Assembly (NCBI GenBank): GCA_030681615.1
Contig: JAUXSA010000073.1
Location: 1-64,000 of the forward strand
DNA: 64,000 nt
DNA from: Bacteroidota bacterium
GTDB lineage: Bacteria; Bacteroidota; Bacteroidia; B-17B0; Aurantibacillaceae
Direction: 5' to 3'
In this document: in pieces, positions 56,187 to 64,000 of the stretch
How the letters are laid out: the number at the start of each line of letters is the position of its first letter
How positions within the stretch are numbered: position 1 is the first letter of the stretch
Translations under genes and position numbers: made by a program
The notes under the pieces: model-generated
Told to the model about the DNA's origin: nothing
Seen by the model: the letters and a program-made list of their open reading frames with translations, nothing else
Database searches by the model: none

Positions 56187-58261
56187 AAAAGATCTTAATA
56201 TTTACAGCTTTTATAGTTTCCGCATCACAATTATTTTCGCAGGTACTTTTTAGCAACAGTTTCGGGAATTTAAGTTTACAAACTTATACTACGGCATCCA
56301 GTTCTGTTCAATACACTACTGCCCCTTCTCTATTTAGTGTCATTAATGATGGTTTTAAAAATAATATTGGTTCGGCAACCAATCCAAATAAACCATTTGA
56401 TGTGCCGGCACTTAAAACCGAGGGATGGGCTGTCGTATACAATACAATTGAGAACGATACATTCTTAGTTAGCACCAGTTGGTTGGATACTTTAGTTACG
56501 GTAGATAGGTGGATAATAACTCCATCTATCACAAATATAACCGCCAACACAGTAATTACCTGGTTGGCCAAAAGCCCTGACGCCAATTACCCGGAAAGCT
56601 ATTTGTTATATGGTACCAATAAAACAGGAACACTCGTGCCACAGGATTTTACAATTGGCGATCAATTATTTACCACTAGCGCAGAGAATAGTACCTGGAC
56701 AAGAAGATCGGTAAGTCTTGGGGCTTTTGCAGGCCAAACTTTACGCTTTGCATTCAGAAATAATTCAAATAATAAATATCAATTATGGATTGATGATATT
56801 GAAGTTATTACCCTGGCAAATAATTTAGATGCTGCTGTTAAATCTATTGAAACAAAGAAGTATACACTTACCAATTCATCTGATACAGTTAAAGTTAACG
56901 TATCAAACTTAGGTTCAACAACAATAAACACTATTACATTAAATTATACTTTCGGCAACTCTTCTGTTAATACACAGGTATTCTCTTTTGCAAACGGATT
57001 AGCTTATAAACAAAATAATTTGTCTTTTTTTCCGCAACTTAACGGCGCCTCTACAGCCGGTAATTATAAATTAAAAGTATGGTTAAGCGCTAATTCTTTA
57101 AATACGAGTTTACAAGATCAAAATCAATTAAACGATACTGTTTTCACATATGTTACCGTGCAAAGTTCTGCTCCCAAAAAATCAGTTTTAGTAGAACAAT
57201 TCGTAAGTGCTTTTGATGGTGAATGTACAGACGCTATACAAAAAATATTAGCGCTTCAAAATGATTCAGTAATTGTTGTTAATGTTCACGATCTTGATTC
57301 ATTAAAAGAACCAAATTCAACAGGAATTATTTCAGCTTACAAAAAAAATACAGCTACTGCCATGTTCGATAGAAATTATTTCTCTGCCCCTGGAAGTGTT
57401 GCTGTTACCCGCCCCTATTATAATAATATGCTCGCAAAACAACTGCGCACAATTTCACCTGCAAGTGTAAGCATCATTAATAAAACTTATAATTCCCTTA
57501 CCAAACAATTATCCTTTACTGTAAAAGCCGATTTTATTGGAGATGTAAAAGGCGATCTCCGCCTGAATGCTTACCTTATAGAGAACCAGGTTCATGGCCC
57601 CTGGGGAGATACAACTGTAAATGGTTATAATCAATTGAACAATTATTATAATGTGCCATGGTCTCCATTTTATCAAATGGGATATTATTCATTCACCTAT
57701 TCCACAAATGTTTTAAACGGAGTTCAATTCCCTCACCAAAACACTTTGGTTCACTCTTTTGATGGATCATTTGGCAATGCAGGGTTAATTCCAACAACTG
57801 GTGGCACACAAAATCAATCGTACCAACAAACCTATACTTTAACTGTTCCTACACCAACAAACAACATCAATAAATTTAACTCCGATAATCTATATATTGT
57901 TGGCTTTTTAGCAGAATATAGTACCGACCAAAACAACCGCAATGTTTTAAATGTTGTAAAAGAAAAAATTACCGCAAATAATGAAACCTTGAACCTAAAA
58001 GAAAACATTTCAAAGGTTGATCTATCTGTTTATCCTAATCCTTCAAATGGGGTTATGTATATAACCAGCTCAAAAAACATCAATACCTATCAAATTAAAG
58101 TGATAGACCTTATGGGCAGATGTGTGCTTATTGAGAGTCTGGTACAGGTTGGAAATACCAGTATGGTGAATCTTTCGACACTCAATAATGGTATTTATTT
58201 CCTTCAAATCAGCTCTGAAAGCGGCAGTTTTGTTGAGAAAATTGTGATCCAAAAAAACTAA
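56183..58261 (+). CDS. Omp28-related type IX cargo protein with choice-of-anchor-like domain
   Basis: The 692-residue secreted protein has a signal peptide (ILIFTAFIVSASQLFSQ), a choice-of-anchor-J-like jelly roll (about 20-210, with LWIDDIEVITLAN), a beta domain (about 215-335), an Omp28-like region (about 337-600, KKSVLVEQFVSAFDGECTDA) and a type A sorting domain (about 615-692, DLSVYPNPSNGVMYIT and NNGIYFLQISSESG). It should be exported by the SprA system. The target is unknown. Its overlap with the cupin gene places it at the end of the TMTC2 operon. Confidence 0.85.
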   Translation: MKKILIFTAFIVSASQLFSQVLFSNSFGNLSLQTYTTASSSVQYTTAPSLFSVINDGFKNNIGSATNPNKPFDVPALKTEGWAVVYNTIENDTFLVSTSWLDTLVTVDRWIITPSITNITANTVITWLAKSPDANYPESYLLYGTNKTGTLVPQDFTIGDQLFTTSAENSTWTRRSVSLGAFAGQTLRFAFRNNSNNKYQLWIDDIEVITLANNLDAAVKSIETKKYTLTNSSDTVKVNVSNLGSTTINTITLNYTFGNSSVNTQVFSFANGLAYKQNNLSFFPQLNGASTAGNYKLKVWLSANSLNTSLQDQNQLNDTVFTYVTVQSSAPKKSVLVEQFVSAFDGECTDAIQKILALQNDSVIVVNVHDLDSLKEPNSTGIISAYKKNTATAMFDRNYFSAPGSVAVTRPYYNNMLAKQLRTISPASVSIINKTYNSLTKQLSFTVKADFIGDVKGDLRLNAYLIENQVHGPWGDTTVNGYNQLNNYYNVPWSPFYQMGYYSFTYSTNVLNGVQFPHQNTLVHSFDGSFGNAGLIPTTGGTQNQSYQQTYTLTVPTPTNNINKFNSDNLYIVGFLAEYSTDQNNRNVLNVVKEKITANNETLNLKENISKVDLSVYPNPSNGVMYITSSKNINTYQIKVIDLMGRCVLIESLVQVGNTSMVNLSTLNNGIYFLQISSESGSFVEKIVIQKN

Positions 58262-58268
58262 CCGAATT

Positions 58269-58300
58269 TTTGTGAGGTTTTAAAAAAAGCCCTATCTTTG
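58269..58300 (+). promoter_or_regulatory. Promoter of tRNA-Leu
   Basis: TTTG at 58269-58272, a 20-nt spacer and TATCTTTG at 58293-58300 match the Bacteroidota consensus closely. The tRNA begins 14 nt after the -7 box. Confidence 0.85.
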
Positions 58301-58313
58301 TGTTTCCTAAACT

Positions 58314-58394
58314 GCGGGTGTGGCGTAATGGCAGCCGCACCAGACTTAGGATCTGGCGCTGAAAGGCGTGGGGGTTCGAGTCCCTTCACCCGCA
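58314..58394 (+). tRNA. tRNA-Leu (anticodon UAG)
   Basis: The acceptor stem pairs GCGGGTG with CACCCGC, with discriminator A at 58394. The anticodon loop cttagga puts UAG at 58347-58349, reading CUA and related Leu codons. A long variable arm (gcgctgaaaggcgt) and the T-loop ttcgagt fit a class II tRNA. CCA is not encoded. Confidence 0.96.
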
Positions 58395-58401
58395 CATAAT
58401 T

Positions 58402-58426
58402 GCCCCGAAAATTTCGGGGCTTTTTT
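58402..58426 (+). terminator. Intrinsic terminator after tRNA-Leu
   Basis: Arms gccccga and tcggggc form a G/C-rich stem followed by six T. It begins 8 nt after the tRNA. Confidence 0.92.
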
Positions 58427-58509
58427 GTTGTCTTTTTTTCTAGCTTTAAGTTTAATAATAGCAAACCCTAAACTAATAGACATATTCTTATTTTCATTTA
58501 CTTTTTTTT

Positions 58510-58683
58510 GTAGGTGTTGGTCAAGCAACAGAACCCCACATTATAGTTTTGAGTATTGCGCAAGATGGCGACTATCCACATTTGGACTGCGAAAAAAATT
58601 TCGGGAACATGGCCTGGAAAAATGATTCCTTAAAACGATCGGTTGTTTCTTTGGCATTAATTGAAGAAGGTCAACAATTATAA
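58510..58683 (+). pseudogene. N-terminal fragment of an MBL-fold (PqqB-like) hydrolase
   Basis: From 58510 to the TAA at 58681 the frame gives PHIIVLSIAQDGDYPHLDC, then NFGNMAWKN and RSVVSLALIE. This resembles the N-terminus of PqqB-like metallo-hydrolases (VLGIAQDGGYPQ-type motif followed by a Leu-rich strand). The rest of the family's domain, with the metal-binding HxHxDH motif, is missing. Upstream, a stretch that looks like a signal peptide (IDIFLFSFTFF) sits in another frame, separated by an eight-T run, so a frameshift is likely. There is no start codon in the right frame. It looks like a decayed gene remnant between tRNA-Leu and uvrC. Confidence 0.55.
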
Positions 58684-58713
58684 GTTCTTCCCTAATTATA
58701 GCCTCTAATTTTA

Positions 58714-58721
58714 TACCTTTG
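58714..58721 (+). promoter_or_regulatory. -7 promoter box of uvrC
   Basis: TACCTTTG at 58714-58721 matches TAnnTTTG and lies four bases before the uvrC GTG. No clear -33 element is present. Confidence 0.4.
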
Positions 58722-58725
58722 AATT

Positions 58726-60540
58726 GTGTTAGAAGATTTTCCTGAACATATACGCTCACAAATAAAAAGTCTGCCCGATCTACCAGGAGTATATCAGTAT
58801 TTTGATGAGGATGAACTTTTATTATATGTTGGCAAGGCCAAGAATCTAAAAAAAAGGGTTTCATCTTATTTTGCAAAAGAACACGATAGCAGTCGTTTGC
58901 GAATGATGGTGAAAAAAATTCACAACATTAGAACGGTGAAAGTAAACTCCGAACTGGATGCTTTATTATTGGAAAATAACCTGATAAAAAATCTTAAGCC
59001 TAAGTACAATATTAATTTACGCGATGATAAAACATACCCCTGGATAATTTTAAAAAAAGAGCGCTTCCCGAGATTGTTTTATACCCGTCGGCAGGTAAAA
59101 GATGGTAGCGAGTATTTTGGTCCGTATGCTTCGGTAAAACTCATGCACACCTTGCTTGACCTTATACGACAAACATACCCTTTACGTACCTGCAGTTATG
59201 ACCTGAGTAAAGAAAACATTGATAAAGGAAAATTTCGGCCCTGCCTCGAATTTCATATTGGAAAATGTAAAGCGCCATGTGTGAATAAACAGGGGGAAGA
59301 AGAATACGATCAGAATATAAAAGAAATACGTCAAATTATTAAAGGTGATATTAATTTTGCCTTGCGTGACCTGAAAGATAAAATGCAGAAGGCGGCAGAA
59401 AAATATGATTTTGAGACTGCGGAAATTTTAAAGAATAAGATCGAGATCCTTAGCAATTATCAAAGTAAATCAACTATTGTTCATCCTTCTATTACAAATA
59501 CCGATGTTATAAATATTGTGAGTGATGAAAAAAGCGCTTATGTACATTATTTTAAAATAATAAACGGCGCCATTATTCACGCACAAACAATAGAACTAAA
59601 AAAGAAAATTGACGAAAGCGACGAAGACCTTTTGTTATTTGCAATAATCGAATTCAGGAATAGGTTTAATAGTTCAAGTAAAGAGATCCTGGTTCCTTTT
59701 ATTCCTGAAATAAAATTGCCGGAGTGCGAATACATCATTCCAAAGATCGGCGATAAAAAACAATTGCTTGATCTCTGCATGAGAAATGCAGTAGCATACA
59801 AACAAGAAAGAGAGAACCAGATCGCTTTAACAGACCCCGACAGGCATACCGAAAGGATCATGAATCAAATGATGAAAGATCTCAGGATGAAAGAACAGCC
59901 GCGGCGCATTGAAGGTTTTGATAACAGTAACATCCAGGGAGAATACGCTGTTAGTGCTATGCCCGTTTTTATAGATGGCAAACCTGCAAAAAAAGAATAC
60001 CGTCACTTTAATGTAAAAACTGTAGTTGGTGCCAATGATTTTGCTACCATGGAAGAAATTATTACCCGTCGTTACGCAAGAGTGTTGGAAGAGAATTTAC
60101 CAATGCCTCAATTAATTGTTATTGATGGCGGGAAGGGTCAACTTGGCGCAGCATACGAAAGTTTAAAAAAACTAGGTTTAATTGGTAAAGTAGCTATTAT
60201 TGGTATAGCCAAACGTTTAGAGGAAATTTATTTTCCGGACGATCCATTACCTTTGTATTTGGATAAACGTAGTGAAACATTAAAAATAATTCAGCAAATA
60301 AGAGATGAGGCTCATCGTTTTGGCATAACTCATCACCGAAATAAACGCAGTCGCGAAACTTTTAAAACAGAATTGAACGAGATAAAGGGCATTAGCGATA
60401 AAACCGCAGAAACACTTTTAATAGGCTTAAAGAGTGTAAAGAACATTAAAGAAGCAACATTGGAAGAATTAGAAAACCTGGTCGGTAAGTCAAAAGCCAA
60501 ACTTGTTTTTGCTCATTTTAGAAAAAATGACCCTGTATAA
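58726..60540 (+). CDS. uvrC: Excinuclease ABC subunit C (UvrC)
   Basis: This 604-residue nuclease makes both incisions in nucleotide excision repair. The N-terminal GIY-YIG domain has PGVYQYF (20-26) and LYVGKAKNLKKRV (33-45). A UvrB-binding part follows (FETAEILKNKIEIL), then the RNase H-like domain with FDNSNIQGEYAVSAMPVFID split after Gln, and C-terminal helix-hairpin-helix motifs (LNEIKGISDKTAETLLIGLK). The start is GTG at 58726, four bases after a -7-like box, so the transcript may be leaderless. Confidence 0.96.
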   Translation: MLEDFPEHIRSQIKSLPDLPGVYQYFDEDELLLYVGKAKNLKKRVSSYFAKEHDSSRLRMMVKKIHNIRTVKVNSELDALLLENNLIKNLKPKYNINLRDDKTYPWIILKKERFPRLFYTRRQVKDGSEYFGPYASVKLMHTLLDLIRQTYPLRTCSYDLSKENIDKGKFRPCLEFHIGKCKAPCVNKQGEEEYDQNIKEIRQIIKGDINFALRDLKDKMQKAAEKYDFETAEILKNKIEILSNYQSKSTIVHPSITNTDVINIVSDEKSAYVHYFKIINGAIIHAQTIELKKKIDESDEDLLLFAIIEFRNRFNSSSKEILVPFIPEIKLPECEYIIPKIGDKKQLLDLCMRNAVAYKQERENQIALTDPDRHTERIMNQMMKDLRMKEQPRRIEGFDNSNIQGEYAVSAMPVFIDGKPAKKEYRHFNVKTVVGANDFATMEEIITRRYARVLEENLPMPQLIVIDGGKGQLGAAYESLKKLGLIGKVAIIGIAKRLEEIYFPDDPLPLYLDKRSETLKIIQQIRDEAHRFGITHHRNKRSRETFKTELNEIKGISDKTAETLLIGLKSVKNIKEATLEELENLVGKSKAKLVFAHFRKNDPV

Positions 60541-60565
60541 AATAATTAAATGCTATTTTTAAAAA

Positions 60566-61657
60566 ATGAAAAAATGTATTTCAGCTTTATTTGTACTTAC
60601 TCTCAATTTTGTTCTTGGACAAAATAACGTCAGGGTATTTTCAGGTAATGGCGAATTATTTACAGTAAGTACTTTTGATTCTATCCAAAACAGGGTGCCG
60701 CAAACAAATGTCTTGATACAAAATATTTATGATGATACTTTACGTTTAAAGATTGAGTTTGAAGATAAAGCAAAATTTGAAACTACATTATTTCTTTTTG
60801 AAAAAGGCAAAACAACAAAAAATAAGGAGTTTAATTACAGAATAACTCGCGATCAAGATAAGATCAAATTAAACTATAATGGTTATTATGACGTGGTAAA
60901 ACTACCAAAACCGTTAGTGCCTGAAAAACCTATAATTGACACTACTTCCAAATACAAGAACACCCGTTTAGGTCATTTTTGTGAGCTAAAAGATAGCAAA
61001 CCTCTTTATTACAATAATATTCCAAAAGATGGTAATTGTATTACCGGGATGCCCGAAGAATACCTTAATTATACTAATTTATTAATGGTAAAAGCACAGG
61101 TGGAAGATGACAAATTTATTATTGCTGAGAATGTTTGCAGGAATAATTGTTTAACTATTGCACAGTTAAATTTTATATTAAAGTATATTGAATTTGAATT
61201 GGAGAAATTGAAATTAATTAAAATTGCCTATTTTAATTTAGCCGACATGAACAATAAAAAAGATCTTGAAAAAGCCTTTCGCTTCGAATCGTCGGTGGAG
61301 GAATTAAATAACTTTTTTAAAACAGCTATTGACCCAAAGACACTCGCCACTAAAAATTGCAAAACAGCATCTTCTTTCGAAGAAATAAAAAATTTTCAAA
61401 CTCAGTTAAGTGTATATACGAATGATGCACAGCGCTATGAAACATTTAAAAAATTATATGAACCATATTGTTATTCGAAAGATCAAATTGTAATTATTTT
61501 AAACACTTTTATTCATGATCGTGAAAAACTAGACGCTGCAAAAATGCTTTATTTTAGATGCTCAGAAAAAGATAATTTTTTACTGATCGGTGATGTATTT
61601 TCGTACAACGAAACGATAAGCGAGCTAAAAGATTTCGTTAGTAAACAAAAAGACTGA
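60566..61657 (+). CDS. DUF4476-domain exported protein with two repeats
   Basis: The 363-residue protein has a signal peptide (CISALFVLTLNFVLG before QNNVRV), a beta-rich N-terminal part and two DUF4476-like helical units. The first is CLTIAQLNFILKYIEFELEK with FRFESSVEELNNFF; the second is CYSKDQIVIILNTFIHDREK with FSYNETISELKDFV. The family is common in Bacteroidota with no known role. It starts 25 nt after uvrC. Confidence 0.82.
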   Translation: MKKCISALFVLTLNFVLGQNNVRVFSGNGELFTVSTFDSIQNRVPQTNVLIQNIYDDTLRLKIEFEDKAKFETTLFLFEKGKTTKNKEFNYRITRDQDKIKLNYNGYYDVVKLPKPLVPEKPIIDTTSKYKNTRLGHFCELKDSKPLYYNNIPKDGNCITGMPEEYLNYTNLLMVKAQVEDDKFIIAENVCRNNCLTIAQLNFILKYIEFELEKLKLIKIAYFNLADMNNKKDLEKAFRFESSVEELNNFFKTAIDPKTLATKNCKTASSFEEIKNFQTQLSVYTNDAQRYETFKKLYEPYCYSKDQIVIILNTFIHDREKLDAAKMLYFRCSEKDNFLLIGDVFSYNETISELKDFVSKQKD

Positions 61658-61706
61658 AAATTAGCTGTTTACCCCTATAAAATCAGCTATTTAACCCTTA
61701 AATAAC

Positions 61707-61737
61707 TTTGCAATATGGCGCTCTTTTTTTATATTTA
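61707..61737 (+). promoter_or_regulatory. Candidate promoter of the Wzt-like ABC gene
   Basis: TTTG at 61707-61710, a 19-nt spacer and TATATTTA at 61730-61737 (one mismatch to TAnnTTTG) lie five bases before the TTG start. The TTTG is itself the end of a full -7-like box TAACTTTG (61703-61710). Confidence 0.45.
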
Positions 61738-61742
61738 CGAGA

Positions 61743-62936
61743 TTGAAGCCAATTCTCGAAATAAAGGAAATTAGTAAAAAATTCCAGATCCAAAGTAATA
61801 CTGAGCCTTATTTAAGCTTAAGAGAAAATTTATTCTCATTTTTAAGACCAGGTTCAAAAAAAGAAGAATTCTGGGCGCTACAAAATATTAATTTTAATGT
61901 GGAGCAAGGTGATACTGTAGGAATAATTGGCAAAAATGGTGCCGGCAAATCTACCCTGCTAAAAATACTTTCAAAGATCACTCCACCTACTTCCGGAAAA
62001 ATTATTTGTCGCGGACGCATCGCCAGTTTATTGGAAGTTGGGACAGGATTTCATCCAGAACTCAGTGGCCGAGAAAATATTTTCATGAACGGCTCTATTT
62101 TAGGAATGCGCCGTGCAGAAATATTAAAGAATTTTGATGCCATTGTTGATTTTTCGGGAGTGGAAAAATTTTTAGACACCCCTTTAAAACATTATAGTAG
62201 TGGAATGCAATTACGTCTTGCTTTTGCCGTTGCTGCTTTTTTAGAAAACGAGATCTTGATCATTGATGAAGTTCTGGCTGTTGGTGATGCCGAATTCCAA
62301 AAAAAATGTATGGGCAAAATGAATGAAGTTAGTAAAAGCGGAAGAACCATTTTATTTGTAAGTCATAATATGAGCGCCATTGCGCAGCTATGCACGAAAT
62401 CTGTGCTTTTAATTGATGGAAAAGTGAAGCAAACAGGAAAAACGGAAGAGATAATCAGTGCATATGTAAATTTAACCAGCAGTAATAGTGAAGGTTTATT
62501 TCATCCTCAAAACCGATTTGGCGCTGGGAATGTTAAGGTTACCAACCTGGTTTTAAATAAAAGAGAGCTGCTTTCGGGTGAAAAAATGATACTCGAGTTT
62601 TCCTTATCTCAAAAGGTATCAATTAGTTCCGTATACCTTGATTTTAGGATCGATAACCACTTTGGCGAAAAATGTTTTTGGGTTAGCGACAAGTTATGGC
62701 AAAAACCCGATACAAAAGAAAAGATAGATAAGATCACTTACGAAATTCCAAGACTAAATTTAAATGTTGGTTTATTTAATATAACCTATTGCCTGTTTAT
62801 TAATAATGAGGTAGAAGACATGGTAGATAATTGTTTGGTATTTGATGTACTTGAAAATAATTTTTATCCAAACTGGAAATTTCCACCAAAAGAACAGGCA
62901 AACGTTTTAGCCGAATTTACAACACGTTATGAGTAA
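61743..62936 (+). CDS. Polysaccharide export ABC ATPase, Wzt-like
   Basis: This 397-residue ATPase has Walker A GKNGAGKS (63-70), the signature YSSGMQLRLAFA (about 152-163) and Walker B ILIIDE (about 172-177). The C-terminal domain (about 255-397, MILEFSLSQKVSISSVYLDF) resembles the Wzt domain that recognises O-antigen. With a permease (not in the window) it would export a lipid-linked surface polysaccharide. The start is TTG at 61743. The methyltransferase gene overlaps its end by 8 nt. Confidence 0.92.
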   Translation: MKPILEIKEISKKFQIQSNTEPYLSLRENLFSFLRPGSKKEEFWALQNINFNVEQGDTVGIIGKNGAGKSTLLKILSKITPPTSGKIICRGRIASLLEVGTGFHPELSGRENIFMNGSILGMRRAEILKNFDAIVDFSGVEKFLDTPLKHYSSGMQLRLAFAVAAFLENEILIIDEVLAVGDAEFQKKCMGKMNEVSKSGRTILFVSHNMSAIAQLCTKSVLLIDGKVKQTGKTEEIISAYVNLTSSNSEGLFHPQNRFGAGNVKVTNLVLNKRELLSGEKMILEFSLSQKVSISSVYLDFRIDNHFGEKCFWVSDKLWQKPDTKEKIDKITYEIPRLNLNVGLFNITYCLFINNEVEDMVDNCLVFDVLENNFYPNWKFPPKEQANVLAEFTTRYE

Positions 62937-63645
62937 ATTATCAAAATATATGGATCTGAAACTGACAAATTTTTTTGAGAGAGGTTTCAGAAAAAATAAA
63001 GACCAGATCTTACAAAAGACCATTTCGGCTTCTTCATATGATTATTTAATGAATAACCTTAGCGGCAACGTTGTTGTGCCGTATAACACCTGGAGCATAT
63101 CGCCGCAAGGTATGATGGTGATCATTAATCACATATTGATCAATGATGTAAAAACGATCGTTGAGTTTGGCACAGGTATAAGTACGGTTTTCTTAAATAA
63201 TTTATCCATTAAAAATAATCTTAACTTAAAAATAATTTCGATAGACCATGATGCTGAATGGCAAAAGGTAATAAAAGAAAAATATGGCGCTACTAATGTA
63301 GAATACATTCACTGCCCCATGACCACAAAATTGAAATTTAAAAAAGAAGATTTTTTTTGGTATGATCTTGAAGTATTAAAAACAATTGACAAACAAAAAA
63401 TAGATTTTATCATAGTTGACGGCCCGGTTGGCGCTAATAGTTTATACGAAAGAGCTGGTGCTTTCGAATTTTTAAAAGATGAGCTTCATCGAAATAATTT
63501 TAGTTGCTTTTTTGATGACACAGGAGATAGGCCATTAAAAGAAATAATGCTGCATTATTATCCAAATGCTAAGTTTTATCCAACATTTTCAATTGCCGGT
63601 TTGGGTAACAAATATGAATCCGAGCCTGTTATTTTTACGAAATAA
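62929..63645 (+). CDS. Class I SAM-dependent methyltransferase-like protein
   Basis: This 238-residue protein has the SAM-binding motif VEFGTGISTVFL (motif I) and IISIDHDAEW (motif II acidic end), then IIVDGPVGANS. It probably modifies a glycan or lipid intermediate in the polysaccharide pathway, but the substrate is unknown. It overlaps the ABC gene and is followed by asnB with two bases between. Confidence 0.78.
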   Translation: MSKLSKYMDLKLTNFFERGFRKNKDQILQKTISASSYDYLMNNLSGNVVVPYNTWSISPQGMMVIINHILINDVKTIVEFGTGISTVFLNNLSIKNNLNLKIISIDHDAEWQKVIKEKYGATNVEYIHCPMTTKLKFKKEDFFWYDLEVLKTIDKQKIDFIIVDGPVGANSLYERAGAFEFLKDELHRNNFSCFFDDTGDRPLKEIMLHYYPNAKFYPTFSIAGLGNKYESEPVIFTK

Positions 63646-63647
63646 AC

Positions 63648-64000
63648 ATGTGTGGAATTTTAGGATATACCGGTCATTTTGAAAAAGAGCAACTCAACAA
63701 GGGGCTTGAAAAAATAGCCCACCGTGGACCTGACGGACAAGGCGTTTTTTTTCATAATAGAACTGCTCTTGGCCATAGACGCTTATCCATTATAGATCTT
63801 TCTGATAACGCAAAACAACCTTTTGAGGTGTTGGACAGATTTGTTATTACATTTAACGGAGAAATTTACAATTACATTGAATTAAAAAAAGAACTCGAAA
63901 AAGAAGGTTTTATTTTTAAAAGTCAAAGCGATACGGAGGTTTTAATATATGCATATGTAAAATGGGGGAAAGATTTTGTAAATAAATTAAATGGCATGTG
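63648..64000 (+). CDS. asnB: Asparagine synthase (glutamine-hydrolysing), N-terminal part
   Basis: The gene starts at ATG 63648, two bases after the methyltransferase stop, and runs off the window after 117 codons. Nucleophile Cys2 (MCGILGY), HRGPDGQG, GHRRLSIIDLS and FNGEIYNYIEL define the class II glutaminase domain. In polysaccharide loci such enzymes often amidate sugar-acid residues; here that use is inferred from the neighbours. Confidence 0.95.
   Translation, partial: MCGILGYTGHFEKEQLNKGLEKIAHRGPDGQGVFFHNRTALGHRRLSIIDLSDNAKQPFEVLDRFVITFNGEIYNYIELKKELEKEGFIFKSQSDTEVLIYAYVKWGKDFVNKLNGM

Noticed and set aside
58368-58625. + strand ORF of 85 codons across the tRNA terminator
   Set aside because: It starts inside the tRNA and runs through the terminator; only a short part falls in the region of the MBL remnant and in a different frame.

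Overview
The window is AT-rich chromosomal DNA of a Bacteroidota bacterium. The evidence is the type IX secretion translocon protein SprA, two predicted type IX cargo proteins with C-terminal sorting domains, an OMP_b-brl-type TonB-dependent receptor, DUF4783, GWxTD and DUF4476 proteins, and promoters of the Bacteroidota form (TTTG or TTG, about 20 nt, then TAnnTTTG). Both window ends cut genes: a DPP-IV-like peptidase on the left and an asparagine synthase on the right. I cannot name the genus.

Layout. 1-2.2 kb: DPP-IV tail, class III sirtuin, a small hypothetical gene. 2.2-8.4 kb: an oxoamine synthase/GNAT acyltransferase fusion transcribed away from a STAS-like / PAS histidine kinase / NarL-type regulator operon, then an unknown gene, a palindromic terminator and a small Cys-rich ORF. 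8.4-11.9 kb: DAHP synthase-chorismate mutase, convergent with a TonB-dependent receptor. 12-15.2 kb: ECF sigma factor, probable anti-sigma factor and a TMTC-like membrane glycosyltransferase with TPRs. 15.4-17.6 kb: a type IX cargo protein and a SpoU methyltransferase. 17.7-25 kb: MlaD, two Fe-S proteins related to HdrC/HdrB, a TPR lipoprotein, patatin and a putative porin. 25-29 kb: rlmH, DUF4783, nadC, an orphan TssD/Hcp-like gene, two tandem DUF1801 genes and a glycosyltransferase. 29-36 kb: a tandem AAA+ ATPase, MarC, DUF486, DUF2461, an AI-2E-type permease and a GWxTD lipoprotein. 36-49 kb: an rnhA interrupted by a stop codon, sucD, intergenic repeats, VanZ, gcvH, sprA, ruvA and maeB. 49-58.3 kb: a zinc ribbon protein and a very large histidine kinase, divergent from a second TMTC-like protein followed by a cupin and an Omp28-like type IX cargo protein. 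58.3-64 kb: tRNA-Leu(UAG), a decayed MBL-hydrolase fragment, uvrC, a DUF4476 protein and the start of a surface-polysaccharide locus (Wzt-like ABC ATPase, methyltransferase, asnB).

Much of the window concerns the cell envelope. The points I find most interesting are: two paralogous TMTC-like proteins with several EF-hand-like Ca loops in the first outer loop, one of them behind an ECF sigma/anti-sigma pair; the oxoamine synthase-GNAT fusion next to a two-component system; an rnhA with a single in-frame TAA between otherwise intact halves; an orphan TssD; an AAA+ protein with duplicated N-terminal domains; and several genes whose start codon lies 4-6 nt after the -7 box, which suggests leaderless transcripts. 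All calls come from reading the sequence; no database search was run.
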